Shown here piece after piece: positions 24,057 to 36,574 of a stretch of DNA of 64,000 bases (within the stretch, counting starts at the first letter, position 1; each line of letters starts with the position of its first letter). The notes under the pieces were generated by a model. It had not been told where the DNA came from, did no database searches, and saw only the letters and a program-made list of their open reading frames with translations. The DNA is taken from assembly GCF_046630445.1 (NCBI RefSeq), contig NC_092335.1, positions 317,612,001 to 317,676,000 on the forward strand, given 5' to 3'. The DNA comes from Rutidosis leptorrhynchoides (Eukaryota > Streptophyta > Magnoliopsida > Asterales > Asteraceae). The translations under genes were made by a program, and so were the position numbers.

Positions 24057-27000
24057 CTACAACAATCATCCCAACAACAATAACAACCGCAACAACAACA
24101 ACAATCAGAAGCAGCTATGCCAAAGGTGTGAAAAGTATCACTCGGGGTTCTGCACCAAATTTTGCAACAAGTGTAAAAGAAATGGTCATAGCGCGACGAA
24201 ATGTGAGGTCTACGGACCAGGGGTTAACAGAACGAAAGGAACAAATGGTGTCGGAACGAGTAATGGCGGAGCAAGTAGTGTCGGAGCAAGTTATGCCAAT
24301 GTAGTTTGTTATAAATGTGGAAAACCGGGCCACATTATTAGAAATTGCCCGAACCAGGAGAACACGAATGAACAAGGCCGCGGAAGAGTTTTCAATATTA
24401 ATGCGGCAGAGGCACAGGAAGACCCGGAGCTTATTACGGGTACGTTTCTTATTGACAATAAATCTGCTTACGTTTTATTTGATTCGGGTGCGGATAGAAG
24501 CTATATGAGTAGAGATTTTTGTGCTAAATTAAGTTGTCCATTGACGCCGTTGGATAGTAAATTTTTACTCGAATTAGCAAACGGTAAATTAATTTCAGCA
24601 GATAATATATGCCGGAATCGAGAAATTAAACTGAGTAGCGAAATATTCAAGATTGATTTGATACCAGTAGAGTTAGGGAGTTTTGATGTAATAGTTGGCA
24701 TGGACTGGCTGAAGAAGGTGAAAGCAGAGATCGTATGTTATAAAAATGCAATTCGCATTGTACGAGAAGAAGGAGAACCCTTAATGGTGTACGGAGAAAA
24801 GGGCAACATGAAGCTACATCTTATTAGTAATTTGAAGGCACAAAAACTAATAAGAAAAGGTTGCTATGTTGTTCTAGCACACATCGAGAAAGTACAAACT
24901 GAAGAAAAGAGCATCAATGATGTTCCCGTCGCAAAAGAATTTCCCGATGTATTTCCGAAAGAATTACCGGGACTACCTCCACATCGATCTGTTGAATTTC
25001 AAATAGATCTTGTACCAGGAGCTGCACCAATAGCTCGTGCTCCTTATAGACTCGCACCCAGCGAGATGAAAGAACTGCAAAGCCAACTGCAAGAACTATT
25101 AGAACGTGGTTTTATTCGACCAAGCACATCACCATGGGGAGCTCCTGTTTTGTTTGTCAAGAAGAAGGATGGTACATTTAGGTTGTGTATTGACTACAGA
25201 GAGTTGAACAAACTTACCATCAAAAACCGTTATCCACTGCCGAGAATTGACGACTTATTTGATCAACTACAAGGCTCGTCGGTTTATTCGAAGATCGATT
25301 TACGTTCTGGATATCATCAAATGCGAGTAAAGGAGGATGATATTCCAAAAACTGCTTTTAGGACGCGTTATGGTCATTACGAGTTTATGGTTATGCCGTT
25401 TGGATTGACTAACGCACCAGCTGTGTTCATGGACCTCATGAACCGAGTGTGTGGGCCATATCTTGACAAGTTTGTCATTGTTTTCATCGATGACATACTT
25501 ATTTACTCAAAGAATGATCAAGAGCACGAAGAACATTTGAGAAAAGTGCTAGAAGTATTGAGGAAAGAAAAACTGTACGCTAAGTTTTCAAAGTGTGCAT
25601 TTTGGTTGGAAGGATTTCAATTCCTCAGTCACATAGTGAACAAAGAAGGTATCCAGGTGGACCCGGCAAAGATCGAAACCGTTGAAAAGTGGGAAACCCC
25701 AAAAACTCCGAAGCATATACGTCAATTTTTAGGATTGGCTGGTTACTACAGAAGATTCATCCAAGATTTCTCCAGAATAGCAAAACCCTTGACTGCATTA
25801 ACGCATAAAGGGAAGAAATTTGAATGGAAGGATGAACAAGAGAAGGCGTTTCAATTATTGAAGAAAAAGCTAACTACGGCACCTATATTGTCATTGCCTG
25901 AAGGGAATGATGATTTTGTGATTTATTGTGACGCATCAAAGCAAGGTCTCGGTTGTGTATTAAAGCAATGGATGAAGGTGATTGCTTATGCGTCTAGACA
26001 ATTGAAGATTCACGAGCAAAATTATACGACGCATGATTTGGAATTAGGCGCGGTTGTTTTTGCATTAAAGACTTGGAGGCACTACTTATATGGGGTCAAA
26101 AGTATTATATATACCGACCACAAAAGTCTTCAACACATATTTAATCAGAAACAACTGAATACGAGGCAGTGTAGGTGGATTGAATTGTTGAATGATTACG
26201 ACTTTGAGATTCGTTACCACCCGGGGAAGGCAAATGTGGTAGCCGACACCTTGAGCAGAAAGGATAGAGAACCCATTCGAGTAAAATCTATGAATATAAT
26301 GATTCACACTAACCTTACTACTCAAATAAAGGAGGCGCAACAAGGAGTTTTAAAAGAGGGAAATTTAAAGGATGAAATACCCAAAGGATCGAAGAAGCAT
26401 CTTAATATTCGGGAAGACGGAACCCGGTATAGGGCTGAAAGAATTTGGGTAACAAAATTTGGAGATATGAGAGAAATGGTACTTAGAGAAGCTCATAAAA
26501 CCAGATACTCAATACATCCTGGAACGGGGAAGATGTACAAGGATCTTAAGAAACATTTTTGGTGGCCAGGTATGAAAGCCGATATTGCTAAATATGTAGG
26601 AGAATGTTTGACGTGTTCTAAGGTCAAAGCTGAACATCAGAAACTATCAGGTCTACTACAACAACCTGAAATCCCGGAATGGAAATGGAAAAACATTACC
26701 ATGGATTTCATTACTAAATTGCCAAGGACTGCAAGTGGTTATGATACTATTTGGGTAATAGTTGATCGTCTCACCAAGTCAGCACACTTCCTGCCAATAA
26801 GAGAAGATGACAAGATGGAGAAGTTAGCACGACTATATTTGAAGGAAGTCGTCTCCGGACATGGAATACCAATCTCTATTATCTCTGATAGGGATGGCAG
26901 ATTTATTTCAAGATTCTGGCAGACATTACAGCAAGCATTGGGAACTCGTATAGACATGAGTACTGCCTATCATCCACAAACTGATGGGCAGAGCGAAAGG

Positions 27001-27768
27001 ACGATACAAATGCTTGAAGACATGCTACGAGCTTGTGTTATTGATTTCGGAAACAGTTGGGATCGACATCTACCGTTAGCAGAATTTTCCTACAACAACA
27101 GCTACCATTCAAGCATTGAGATGGCGCCGTTTGAAGCACTTTATGGTAGAAAGTGCAGGTCTTCGATTTGTTGGAGTGAAGTGGGGGATAGACAGATTAC
27201 GGGTCCAGAGATAATACAAGAAACTACCGAGAAAATCATCCAAATTCAACAAAGATTGAAAACCGCCCAGAGTCGACAAAAGAGCTACGCGGACAGTAAA
27301 AGAAAAGATATAGAGTTTGAAATTGGAGAAATGGTCATGCTTAAGGTTTCACCTTGGAAAGGCGTTGTTCGATTTGGTAAACGGGGGAAACTAAATCCAA
27401 GGTACATTGGACCATTCAAGATTATAGATCGTGTCGGACCAGTAGCTTACCAACTGGAGCTACCTCAACAACTCGCGGCTGTACATAACACTTTCCACGT
27501 CTCAAATTTGAAGAAATGTTTTGCTAAAGAAGATCTCACTATTCCGTTGGACGAAATCCAAATCAATGAAAAACTTCAATTCATTGAAGAACCCGTCGAA
27601 ATAATGGATCGTGAGGTTAAGAGACTTAAACAAAACAAGATACCGATTGTTAAGGTTCGATGGAATGCTCGTAGAGGACCCGAGTTCACCTGGGAGCGTG
27701 AAGATCAGATGAAGAAGAAATACCCGCATTTATTTCCAGAAGATACATCAACACCGCCAACTGCTTAA
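23734..27768 (+). CDS. pol: gag C-terminus and pol of the Tekay-like chromovirus
   Basis: Open from after the TAG to TAA 27766-27768, in one frame with the gag part. In order: a poly-Asn tract from (AAC)n (23970-24055); Cys/His knuckles including [14 protein letters not shown] (about 24308-24350); aspartic protease DSGAD (24481); reverse transcriptase with FIDD (25483-25494); RNase H (CDASKQG, then TDHKSL); integrase with its His/Cys finger (CLTCSK), catalytic Asp (26704-26706), Asp (26887-26889) and Glu (26995-26997); and a chromodomain near 27590-27740 (FTWERED). All catalytic residues are present. The apparent ATG at 23761 is not a true start: translation comes from gag. Confidence 0.93.
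23970..24055 (+). repeat. (AAC)n microsatellite coding poly-Asn
   Basis: About 29 AAC units in the gag frame, giving an uninterrupted Asn run between the matrix/capsid-like part and the zinc knuckles. Further Asn-rich codons flank it on both sides. Confidence 0.95.
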
Positions 27769-27784
27769 AATTTCGGGACGAAAT

Positions 27785-27803
27785 TTATTTAACGGGTAGG
27801 TAC
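27785..27803 (+). promoter_or_regulatory. Polypurine tract region of the Tekay-like element
   Basis: AACGGGTAGGTAC lies directly before the TG of the 3' LTR, 16 nt after the pol stop. It is the expected plus-strand primer position, though it is an imperfect purine run. Confidence 0.6.
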
Positions 27804-30800
27804 TGTAGTGACCCGAAGTTTTCCATGTTTATATATATATTAAATGAAATTGTTATTCACATGATTAAGTATTTCCAACATGTTAAGCAATCAAACTTGT
27901 TAAGACTTGATTAATTGAAATAGGTTTCATATAGACAATTGACCACCCAAGTTGACCGGTGATTCACGAACGTTAAAACTTGTAAAAACTATACGATGAC
28001 ATATATATGGTTATATATATAGTTAACATGATTTTATTATAAGTATGTATCTCATTAGGTATTTTAACAATGAGTTATATACATAAAAATGAGACTATTA
28101 ATTTAAGAAACTCGAAAACGATATATATAACGATTATCGTTATAACAACGTCTTACTAGGTACATATGAATCATATTAAGATATTGATACACTTGGTTAA
28201 TTATGATAAATTATAAGTAAATATATTATTAAGTGTATTAACAATGAAATACATATGTAAAAATAAGACTACTAACTTAATGATTTCGAAACGAGACATA
28301 TATGTAACGATTATCGTTGTAACGACATTTAACTGTATATATATCATACTAAGATATATTATATATCATAATATCATGATAATATAACAATTTAACATCT
28401 CATTTGTTATAATAAACAATGGGTTAACAACATTCAACAAGATCGTTAACCTAAAGGTTTCAAAACAACATTTACATGTAACGACTAACGATGACTTAAC
28501 GACTCAGTTAAAATGTATATACATGTAGTGTTTTAATATGTATTCATACACTTTTGAAAGACTTCAAGACACTTATCAAAATACTTCTACTTAACAAAAA
28601 TGCTTACAATTACATCCTCGTTCAGTTTCATCAACAATTCTACTCGTATGCACCCGTATTCGTACTCGTACAATACACAGCTTTTAGATGTATGTACTAT
28701 TGGTATATACACTCCAATGATCAGCTCTTAGCAGCCCATGTGAGTCATCTAACACATGTGGGAACCATCATTTGGCAACTAGCATGAAATATCTCATAAA
28801 ATTATAAAAATATGAGTAATCATTCATGACTTATTTACATGAAAACAAAATTACATATCCTTTATATCTAATCCATACACCAACGACCAAAAACACCTAC
28901 AAACACTTTCATTCTTCAATTTTATTCATCTAATTGATCTCTCTCAAGTTCTATCTTCAAGTTCTAAGTGTTCTTCATAAATTCCAAAAGTTCTAGTTTC
29001 ATAAAATCAAGAATACTTCCAAGATCGCAAGTTTACTTCCAAGTTTTCTAAATCCATTCCAAGTAATCATCCAAGATCAAGAAACCTTTGTTACTTACAG
29101 TAGGTTATCTTTCTAATACAATGTAATAATCATATTCAAACTTTAATTCAATTTCTATAACTATAACAATCTTATTTCGAGTGGAAATCTTACTTGAAAT
29201 TGTTTTCGTGTCATGATTCTGCTTCAAGAACTTTCAAGCCATCCAAGGATCCTTTGAAGCTAGATCTATTTTTCTCATTTCCAGTAGGTTTATCCAAGGA
29301 ACTTGAGGTAGTAATGATGTTCATAACATCATTCGATTCATACATATAAAGCTATCTTATTCGAAGGTTTAAACTTGTAATCACTAGAACATAGTTTAGT
29401 TAATTCTAAACTTGTTCGCAAATAAAAGTTAATCCTTCTAACTTGACTTTTAAAATCAACTAAACACATGTTCTATATCTATATGATATGCTAACTTAAT
29501 GATTTAAAACCTGGAAACACGAAAAACACCGTAAAACCGGATTTACGCCGTCGTAGTAACACCACGGGCTGTTTTGGGTTTGTTAATTAAAAACTATGAT
29601 AAACTTTGATTTAAAAGTTGTTATTCTGGAAAAATGATTTTTATTATGAACATGAAACTATATCCAAAAATTATGGTTAAACTCAAAGTGGAAGTATGTT
29701 TTCTAAAATGGTCATCTAGACGTCGTTCTTTCGACTGAAATGACTACCTTTACAAAAACGACTTGTAACTTATTTTTCCGACTATAAAACTATAATTTTT
29801 CTGTTTAGATTCATAAAATAGAGTTCAATATGAAATCATAGCAATTTGATTCACTCAAAATGGATTTAAAATGAAGAAGTTATGGGTAAAACAAGATTGG
29901 ATAATTTTTCTCATTTTAGCTACGTGAAAATTGGTAACAAATCTATTCCAGCCATAACTTAATCAACTTGTATTGTATATTATGTAATCTTGAGATACCA
30001 TAGACACGTATACAATGTTTCGACCTATCATGTCGACACATCTATATATATTTCGGAACAACTATAGACACTCTATATGTGAATGTTGGAGTTAGTTATA
30101 CAGGGTTGAGGTTGATTCCAAAATATATATCGTTTGAGTTGTGATCAATACTGAGATACGTATACACTGGGTCGTGGATTGATTCAAGATAATATTTATC
30201 GATTTATTTCTGTACATCTAACTGTGGACAACTAGTTGTAGGTTACTAACGAGGACAGCTGACTTAATAAACTTAAAACATCAAAATATACTAAAAGTGT
30301 TGTAAATATATTTTGAACATACTTTGATATATATGTATATATTGTTATAGGTTCGTGAATCAACCAGTGGCCAAGTCTTACTTCCCGACGAAGTAAAAAT
30401 CTGTGAAAGTGAGTTATAGTCCCACTTTTAAAATCTAATATTTTTGGGATGAGAATACATGCAGGTTTTATAAATGATTTACAAAATAGACACAAGTACG
30501 TGAAACTACATTCTATGGTTAAATTATCAAAATCGAATATGCTCCTTTTTATTAAGTCTGGTAATCTAAGAATTAGGGAACAGACACCCTAATTGACGCG
30601 AATCCTAAAGATAGATCTATTGGGCCTAACAAACCCCATCCAAAGTACCGGATGCTTTAGTACTTCGAAATTTATATCATATCCGAAGGGTGTCCCGGAA
30701 TGATGGGGATATTCTTATATATGCATCTTGTTAATATCGGTTACCAGGTGTTCACTATATGAATGATTTTTATCTCTATGTATGGGATGTGTATTGAAAT

Positions 30801-31242
30801 ATGAAATCTTGTGGTCTATTGTTACGATTTGATATATATAGGTTAAACCTATAACTCACCAACAATTTTGTTGACGTTTAAAGCATGTTTATTCTCAGGT
30901 GAATACTAAGAGCTTCCGCTGTTGCATACTAAAATAAGGACAAGATTTGGAGTCCATGTTTGTATGATATTGTGTAAAAACTGCATTCAAGAAACTGATT
31001 TCGATGTAACATATTTGTATTGTAAACCATTATGTAATGGTCGTGTGTAAAAAGGATATTTTAGATTATCATTATTTGATAATCTACGTAAAGCTTTTTA
31101 AACCTTTATTTATGAAATAAAGGTTATGGTTTGTTTTAAAAATAAATGCAGTCTTTGAAAAACGTCTCATATAGAGGTCAAAACCTCGCAAAGAAATCAA
31201 TTAATATGGAACGTTTTTAATCAATAAGAACGGGACATTTCA
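27804..31242 (+). repeat. 3' LTR of the Tekay-like element
   Basis: 3,439 bp, running from TGTAGTGACCCGAAG to GGGACATTTCA. It is nearly identical to the 5' LTR. A small insertion near 28070 (GAGTTA class) accounts for most of the length difference. It contains the matching 77-codon ORF at 28554-28787. Confidence 0.92.
28554..28787 (+). CDS. Small LTR-encoded ORF, 3' copy
   Basis: The 3' LTR counterpart of the ORF at 18488-18721, 77 codons with one amino-acid difference. The same doubts apply. Confidence 0.25.
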   Translation: MKDFKTLIKILLLNKNAYNYILVQFHQQFYSYAPVFVLVQYTAFRCMYYWYIHSNDQLLAAHVSHLTHVGTIIWQLA

Positions 31243-31286
31243 GTTGGTATCCGAGCGTTGGTCTTAGAGAACCAGAAAATTTGCAT
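31243..31286 (+). mobile_element. Orphan primer-binding site and leader after the 3' LTR
   Basis: GTTGGTATCCGAGCG and the next 29 nt, up to AAATTTGCAT, match the start of the internal region after the 5' LTR (21176-21219) with one difference. The match stops at 31286, where MITE sequence begins. The LTR at 27804-31242 therefore once also served as the 5' LTR of another element copy, now lost except for this stub. Confidence 0.88.
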
Positions 31287-31296
31287 ATATTATAAT

Positions 31297-31344
31297 TGCT
31301 TCCCCCCGCTTCCCCCCGATTGGTTACTTCCCTCTTGATCCTAC

Positions 31345-31347
<3 letters not shown>
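31297..31347. mobile_element. MITE end fragment, start of duplicated block B
   Basis: It matches the last 50 bp of the MITE at 7525-8160, from TTGCTTCCCCCCG to CCTACCAC. This is the left limit of the duplicated block. Confidence 0.8.

Positions 31348-31422
<75 letters not shown>
31348..31422. repeat. (TA)n microsatellite, block B
   Basis: The counterpart of 8161-8248. Confidence 0.97.
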
Positions 31423-31425
<3 letters not shown>

Positions 31426-32141
31426 CAAGAGGGAAGCACTTTTTTGGGGGAAATGGGGGAAAGTAATTTTTTTTTTCAATTTTTCGAATGTTTTTTCAGG
31501 CATCAATATCACATGAAAATATGAACATTTAAAAAAGACACTTTGTGATTAATGTTATTATTTTGGCGGTAAAACGCTCGAAGAAAAAAATGAAAATATT
31601 CAATTCATTGAATGTTTTGATTCTGAGTTTTTTTTGAAGGGTTTGAAAATTAGGGTTTAGAAATATGGATTAGGAAATTAGGGGGTTAAAAATTAAGGTT
31701 TAGCTATTAGGGTTTCGAAATTAGGGTTTAGGGTTTAGAAGTTAGGATTTAGATTGAATATTTAAATACGAACGGTTTAGAGTTTAGAGTTTAGGGTTTA
31801 GGTTTTAGGGTTTTGGGTTGAAGATTTACGGAGTAAACCAGAAAACCCTAAACCCTAAACTCTAAATCGGGCTAAATTCGAAAAAAAACACTTCACACAG
31901 GATGAAAACAAAATGATGCAAATAAACTCAGCCAGAAAACATTCAATGAATTGAATATTTTTATTTTTTTCTTCGAGCGTTCTCCCGTCAAAATAATGAC
32001 ATTCATCACAAAGTGTCTTTTTTAAATGTTCATATTTTCATCTAATCTATAATGTTCGTGAACAAAGTTTTTTCAAAAACGAAAAAAAAAATCGCTTCCC
32101 CCTTCTCCCAAAAAAGTATTTCCCTCTTGATTATGACCATG
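31423..32141. mobile_element. MITE with telomere-like core, block B, no SINE
   Basis: The sister of 8249-9239 without the SINE. It keeps the TTTAGGG-type left core and CCCTAAA-type right core. It provides the empty site for the SINE at 8618-8870. Confidence 0.85.
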
Positions 32142-32152
32142 TATATATATAT

Positions 32153-32289
32153 AGTGATAGAATCAAGAGGGAAATAACTAATCGGGGGGAAGGAAAAAAA
32201 AAATTTCTTCGTTTTTTGAAAAAACTTTGTTCACGAACATTATAGATTGGATGAAAATATGAACACTTAATAAAGATACTTTTTGATAA
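32153..32289. mobile_element. MITE end fragment, block B
   Basis: The counterpart of 9262-9405, again joined directly to LINE sequence at the same point. Confidence 0.7.
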
Positions 32290-33975
32290 ATGATATATAC
32301 AGGATAGCCAAAGCCAGGGAGCGAAGGCGCAGGGATATAGATAACATAAATTTTATCAAAGATGAAGCCGGTCAAACGTTAGTAAAGGAAGACGGTATGA
32401 AAATATGGGAAGGGTATTTCTCATCTCTTTTCGATGGGGAAAGACCCGAGCGCCACGAAGATTTGCAAGACTCTAATATTGAACAACCCCAGAACAACAT
32501 GGATTGTGAGAGGATCTACCAAGAGGAAGTAAGATCGGCATTACGAAAGGTGGGGAGAAATAAAGCTGTGGGACCAGACCAGATCCCCATCGAGGCGTGG
32601 CGGAGCCTTGGTGACGATGGTGTTAGGTAGTTGACTTGCCTTTTCAATAAGACGTTTCAAAGCTCTAAAATGCCTATGGAATGGAGACTGAGCGAGACTA
32701 TTCCCATTTATAAGAACAAGGGGGATGCTTAAATTTGCGGTAACTATAGAGGCATAAAATTACTTAGTCATACTATGAAGCTTTGGGAGAGAGTGATTGA
32801 GACTAGACTTCAACAAGTATTTCGGAGAACCAGTTTGGTTTCATGCCAGGGCGCTCTTCAATAGAGGAAATCCATATTATGAGGAACCTTATGGAGAAGT
32901 ATAGAGAAAAGCAAAAGAACTTGGATATGGTTTTTTTAGACTTGGAAAAGGCCTACGATTGCGACCCATGAAACTTGATTTGGAAGACCCTGAACAGTAG
33001 AAGTATCCCGAGTAGATACATTAGCGTTATCAGGGATATGTATGAAAGGGCGAAGTCTTGCGTTCGAACGCCGGTGGGAAATACTGAAGTTTTCCCAATA
33101 GAAGTAGGCCTACATCAGAGATCGGCCCTTAGCCCTTTTGTTTTCGCTTTAATCCTGGACGAGCTTTCTCGAGGGATACAAGAGTGCATCCCATGGTGCT
33201 TGATTTTTGCCGAGGATATTGTGCTTGTTTCGGAATCTAAGGAGCAGCTTAATAGAAGACTTAAGCAATGGAGGTGGCCTTAGAAAGTAATGGTCTACAA
33301 ATTAGTAGACAAAAGACTGAATACCTTAGATGTGATTTCTCTAGGGACGATGACGAACAAGATGATGGAGTGAACATCTGCATTGGAGACCAGATATTGC
33401 ATCCGCAAACTTCGTTTAGATACCTAGGTTCGGTGCTCCACAAATCGGGGAAGGTAGATGAGGACGTGTCGCACCGTATTAAGGTAGGGTGGGTGAAGTG
33501 GAGAGCAGCTACCGGAATCTTATGCGACAAGAATATCCCCCTTAAGTTGAAAGGGAAATTCTTTAAGGTGGCAATTAGACCTGCCATGTTATACAGATCA
33601 GAGTGTTGGCCATTGACGAAGGCACAAGAGAGAAGGATGGAGGTGGCAGAGATGAGGATGCTTAGGTGGACATGTGGTAAAACCATGTTGGATATGATCC
33701 CAAATAGTGTTTTTAGGGAGGATCTGAAAGTTAGAAGCATCAACGATAAGCTAAGAGAAGAAAGACTTCGATGGTTTGGGCATGTGAGGAGGCGACCTCT
33801 TACTGCGAATGTGAGGAGAGTCGAGGCACTTACGGTTGACGGCGTATGGAGAAGGGGTAGACCCACTCGTAGGTGGGAGGATATAATTAAGCTCGACTTG
33901 AAAGAGCTTTCATTGACCGAGCACATGACTTCTGATAGGAATGTGTGGAGGACTAGAATTAAAATAGACGAGTAG
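32290..33975 (+). pseudogene. LINE reverse transcriptase, RTE-like, copy B
   Basis: The twin of copy A but more damaged. A TAG at 32628-32630, a 7-nt deletion near 32812, a TGA near 32968 and a 1-nt deletion near 33272 split it over three frames. The catalytic FADD box has become FAED (33210-33221), and Gly in the GLHQG motif has become Arg. The C-terminal part (33268-33975) is open. Not functional. Confidence 0.88.
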
Positions 33976-34433
33976 GTTTTGGTTTGTATGTGTGTTTGTG
34001 GGTAGGTGTATATGTGTTTAATGTGGCTGTATGTATGTATGTATCTCCTTGTAGAGTGATTTATGTTTGTTCGCGCTTTGCTTTTCCAGGAAACCTTCTT
34101 AGTTCGCGTATGTTTGTGTGTGTTATTTTGTTTGTGTGTGCTGGAACTTTTGTGTATATATGGATGTTTGTGTATGTAAGTACGAATGTTTTTGTATGGC
34201 TGTTTGTGTAAGTTTGTTTTTGTCTGTTTATATGTGTGCTTCTAAGTTCGCATTATGTATGTATGTATGTATGTAGGTATGTATGTATGTATGTATGTTT
34301 TTGTTTGTTGTTTATGTATGTATGCGTATGTAGGTATGCACGCATGTCTGTATACGTGTAGATGTTTAAGAATGTATGGGTGCTTGTTTGTACGTAGGTA
34401 TGTTCTATTCATGTATGTTTTACTTATGTTTTG
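33976..34433 (+). repeat. LINE 3' tail with short (ATGT)n, block B
   Basis: The counterpart of 11093-11622, up to the TTG target duplication (34431-34433) of the CACTA element. The (ATGT)n run is short here. Confidence 0.85.
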
Positions 34434-34574
34434 CACTACTACATTTCTGCTCATTTAGACGTGTGGAAAAGCTCATTTAGACGTGTTATTTAACACGTCT
34501 AGATGGCACAGCACTAATTGATCATGCTAATTAGTGCGGTTCCTTGAACCGGTCTAATAAACTCAATTAGACGT

Positions 34575-36545
34575 TGATAATGCTAAAAACGAACATATAT
34601 TTCATAGCATTATTCCTCAAGAAAGACAAGCTTTTAGTTGCAATTGTTCTATTTACAAGTGATATTCGTTTAAATAATAAAAGGTGAAGACAAAAGACAG
34701 ATTCGACGAATTGAAGACGCAAACGACCAAAAAGCTCAAAAGTACAAAAGACAATCAAAAAGGTTCCAATTATTGATAAGAAACGTCTCGAAATTACAAG
34801 AGTACAAAATATAAAATTGTACGCAAGGACGTTCGAAAATCCGGAACCGGGACCAGAGTCAACTCTTAACGCTCGACGCAACGGACTAAAAATTACAAGT
34901 TAACTATGTATATAAATATAATATAATATATAATTAATTATATTAATTATATATATATTATATTTATATATAAAAAACCGTCGGCAGAGAAAACTCCAAG
35001 GACTGAGCTGTAAATACATTCTCCGCGACTCGCGGAGTTTGAAGAGGCTTTTGCCGCGAGTCGCGGAGCCCCAAATTTCAACTCTGGCTATAAAGCAAAC
35101 CGAATTCTGATCATTTTTCATATTCTATTTTCTCTCTTCTCTATCTATACGATATATATATATATATATAATTTATATTTTAATTTTAATTTTAATTATA
35201 ATTCTAATAATAAGGGTATGTTAGCGAATGTTGTAAGGGTGTAAGTCGAAATTCTGTCCGTGTAACGCTACGCTATTTTTAATCATTGTAAGTTATGTTC
35301 AACCTTTTTACATTAATGTCTCGTAGCAAAGTTATTATTATGCTTATTTAAAACGAAGTAATCATGATGTTGGGCTAATTACTAAAATTGGGTAATTGGG
35401 CTTTGTGCCATAATTGGGGTTTGGACAAAAGAACGACACTTGTGGAAATTAGACTATGGGCTATTAATGGGCTTTATATTTGTTTAACTAAATGAAAGTT
35501 TGTTAATGTTAATATAAAGATTTACAATTGGGCGTCCCTATAAATTACCATATACACTCGATCGGACACGATGGGCGGGGTATTTATATGTACGAATAAT
35601 CGTTCATTTAACCGGACACGGGAATGGATTAATAGCCACTAGAATAATTAAAACAGGGGTGAAATTACATTCAAGGGTAATTGGTGTAATTGTTAACAAA
35701 GTAGTAAAACCTTGGTTTACACGCAGTCGATAACCTGGTGTATTCATTAAACAAAGTATTAAAACCTTGTTACAATTCGAATCCCCAATTAGTTGGAATA
35801 TTTAACTTCGGGTATAAGAATAATTTGATGAGGACACTCGCACTTTATATTTATGACTGATGGACTGTTATGGACAAAAACCAGACGGACATATTAAATA
35901 ATCCAGGACAAAGGACAATTAACCCATGGGCATAAAACTAAAATCAACACGTCAAACATCATGATTACGGAAGTTTAAATAAGCATAATTCTTTTATTTC
36001 ATATTTAATTTCCTTTATTTTATATTTAATTGCACTTCTAATTATCGCACTTTTATTTATTGTTATTTAATCGCACTTTTAATTATCGTACTTTTTAATT
36101 ATCGCAAGTTTATTTTATCGCACTTTTATTATTCGCAATTTCATTATCGTTATTTATTTTACGCTTTAATTTAAGTCTTGTATTTATTTTATATTTTACA
36201 TTAGGTTTTAACTGCGACTAAAGTCTTAAAATCGACAAACCGGTCATTAAACGGTAAAAACCCCCCTTTATAATAATAATATTACTTATATATATATATT
36301 TGTATTTTTATAAAAGTAAACTAATATAGCGTTGAGCTTTGTTTAAAGATTTCCCTGTGGAACGAACCGGACTTACTAAAAACTACACTACTGTACGATT
36401 AGGTACACTGCCTATAAGTGTTGTAGCAAGGTTTAAGTATATCCATTCTATAAATAAATAAATATCTTGTGTAAAATTGTATCGTATTTAATAGTGTTTT
36501 CTGCTAAAATTAATAACTATTTTATATACACCTCGTACGACATCA
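34575..36545 (+). repeat. 5' LTR of the Athila-like element
   Basis: 1,971 bp, running from TGATAATGCTAAAAACG to CGTACGACATCA. It lacks a short segment near 34806 that the 3' LTR has between repeated AGTACAA words. It carries two GCGACTCGC-type palindromes at 35021-35037 and 35054-35066. Confidence 0.93.
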
Positions 36546-36553
36546 AGTATTTT

Positions 36554-36574
36554 TGGCGCCGCTGCCGGGGATCG
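36554..36574 (+). promoter_or_regulatory. Primer-binding site, tRNA-Asp type
   Basis: TGGCGCCGCTGCCGGGGATC lies 8 nt after the 5' LTR. It complements the 3' end of plant tRNA-Asp (GUC) except for one base. Athila elements are known to use this primer. Confidence 0.85.

Larger units (their letters stand above)
17743..31242 (+). mobile_element. Tekay-like chromovirus (Ty3/gypsy) with extra ORFs
   Basis: A 13.5-kb element with long LTRs (17743-21175 and 27804-31242), a tRNA-iMet-type primer-binding site, two accessory ORFs, gag-pol and a polypurine tract, in that order. LTRs over 3 kb, the iMet primer and a C-terminal chromodomain point to the Tekay/Del clade of chromoviruses. The two LTRs differ by scattered substitutions and small indels, so insertion is fairly recent. 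No target duplication matches: the left flank is ATAAT, and the right flank is another primer-binding site. Confidence 0.9.
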
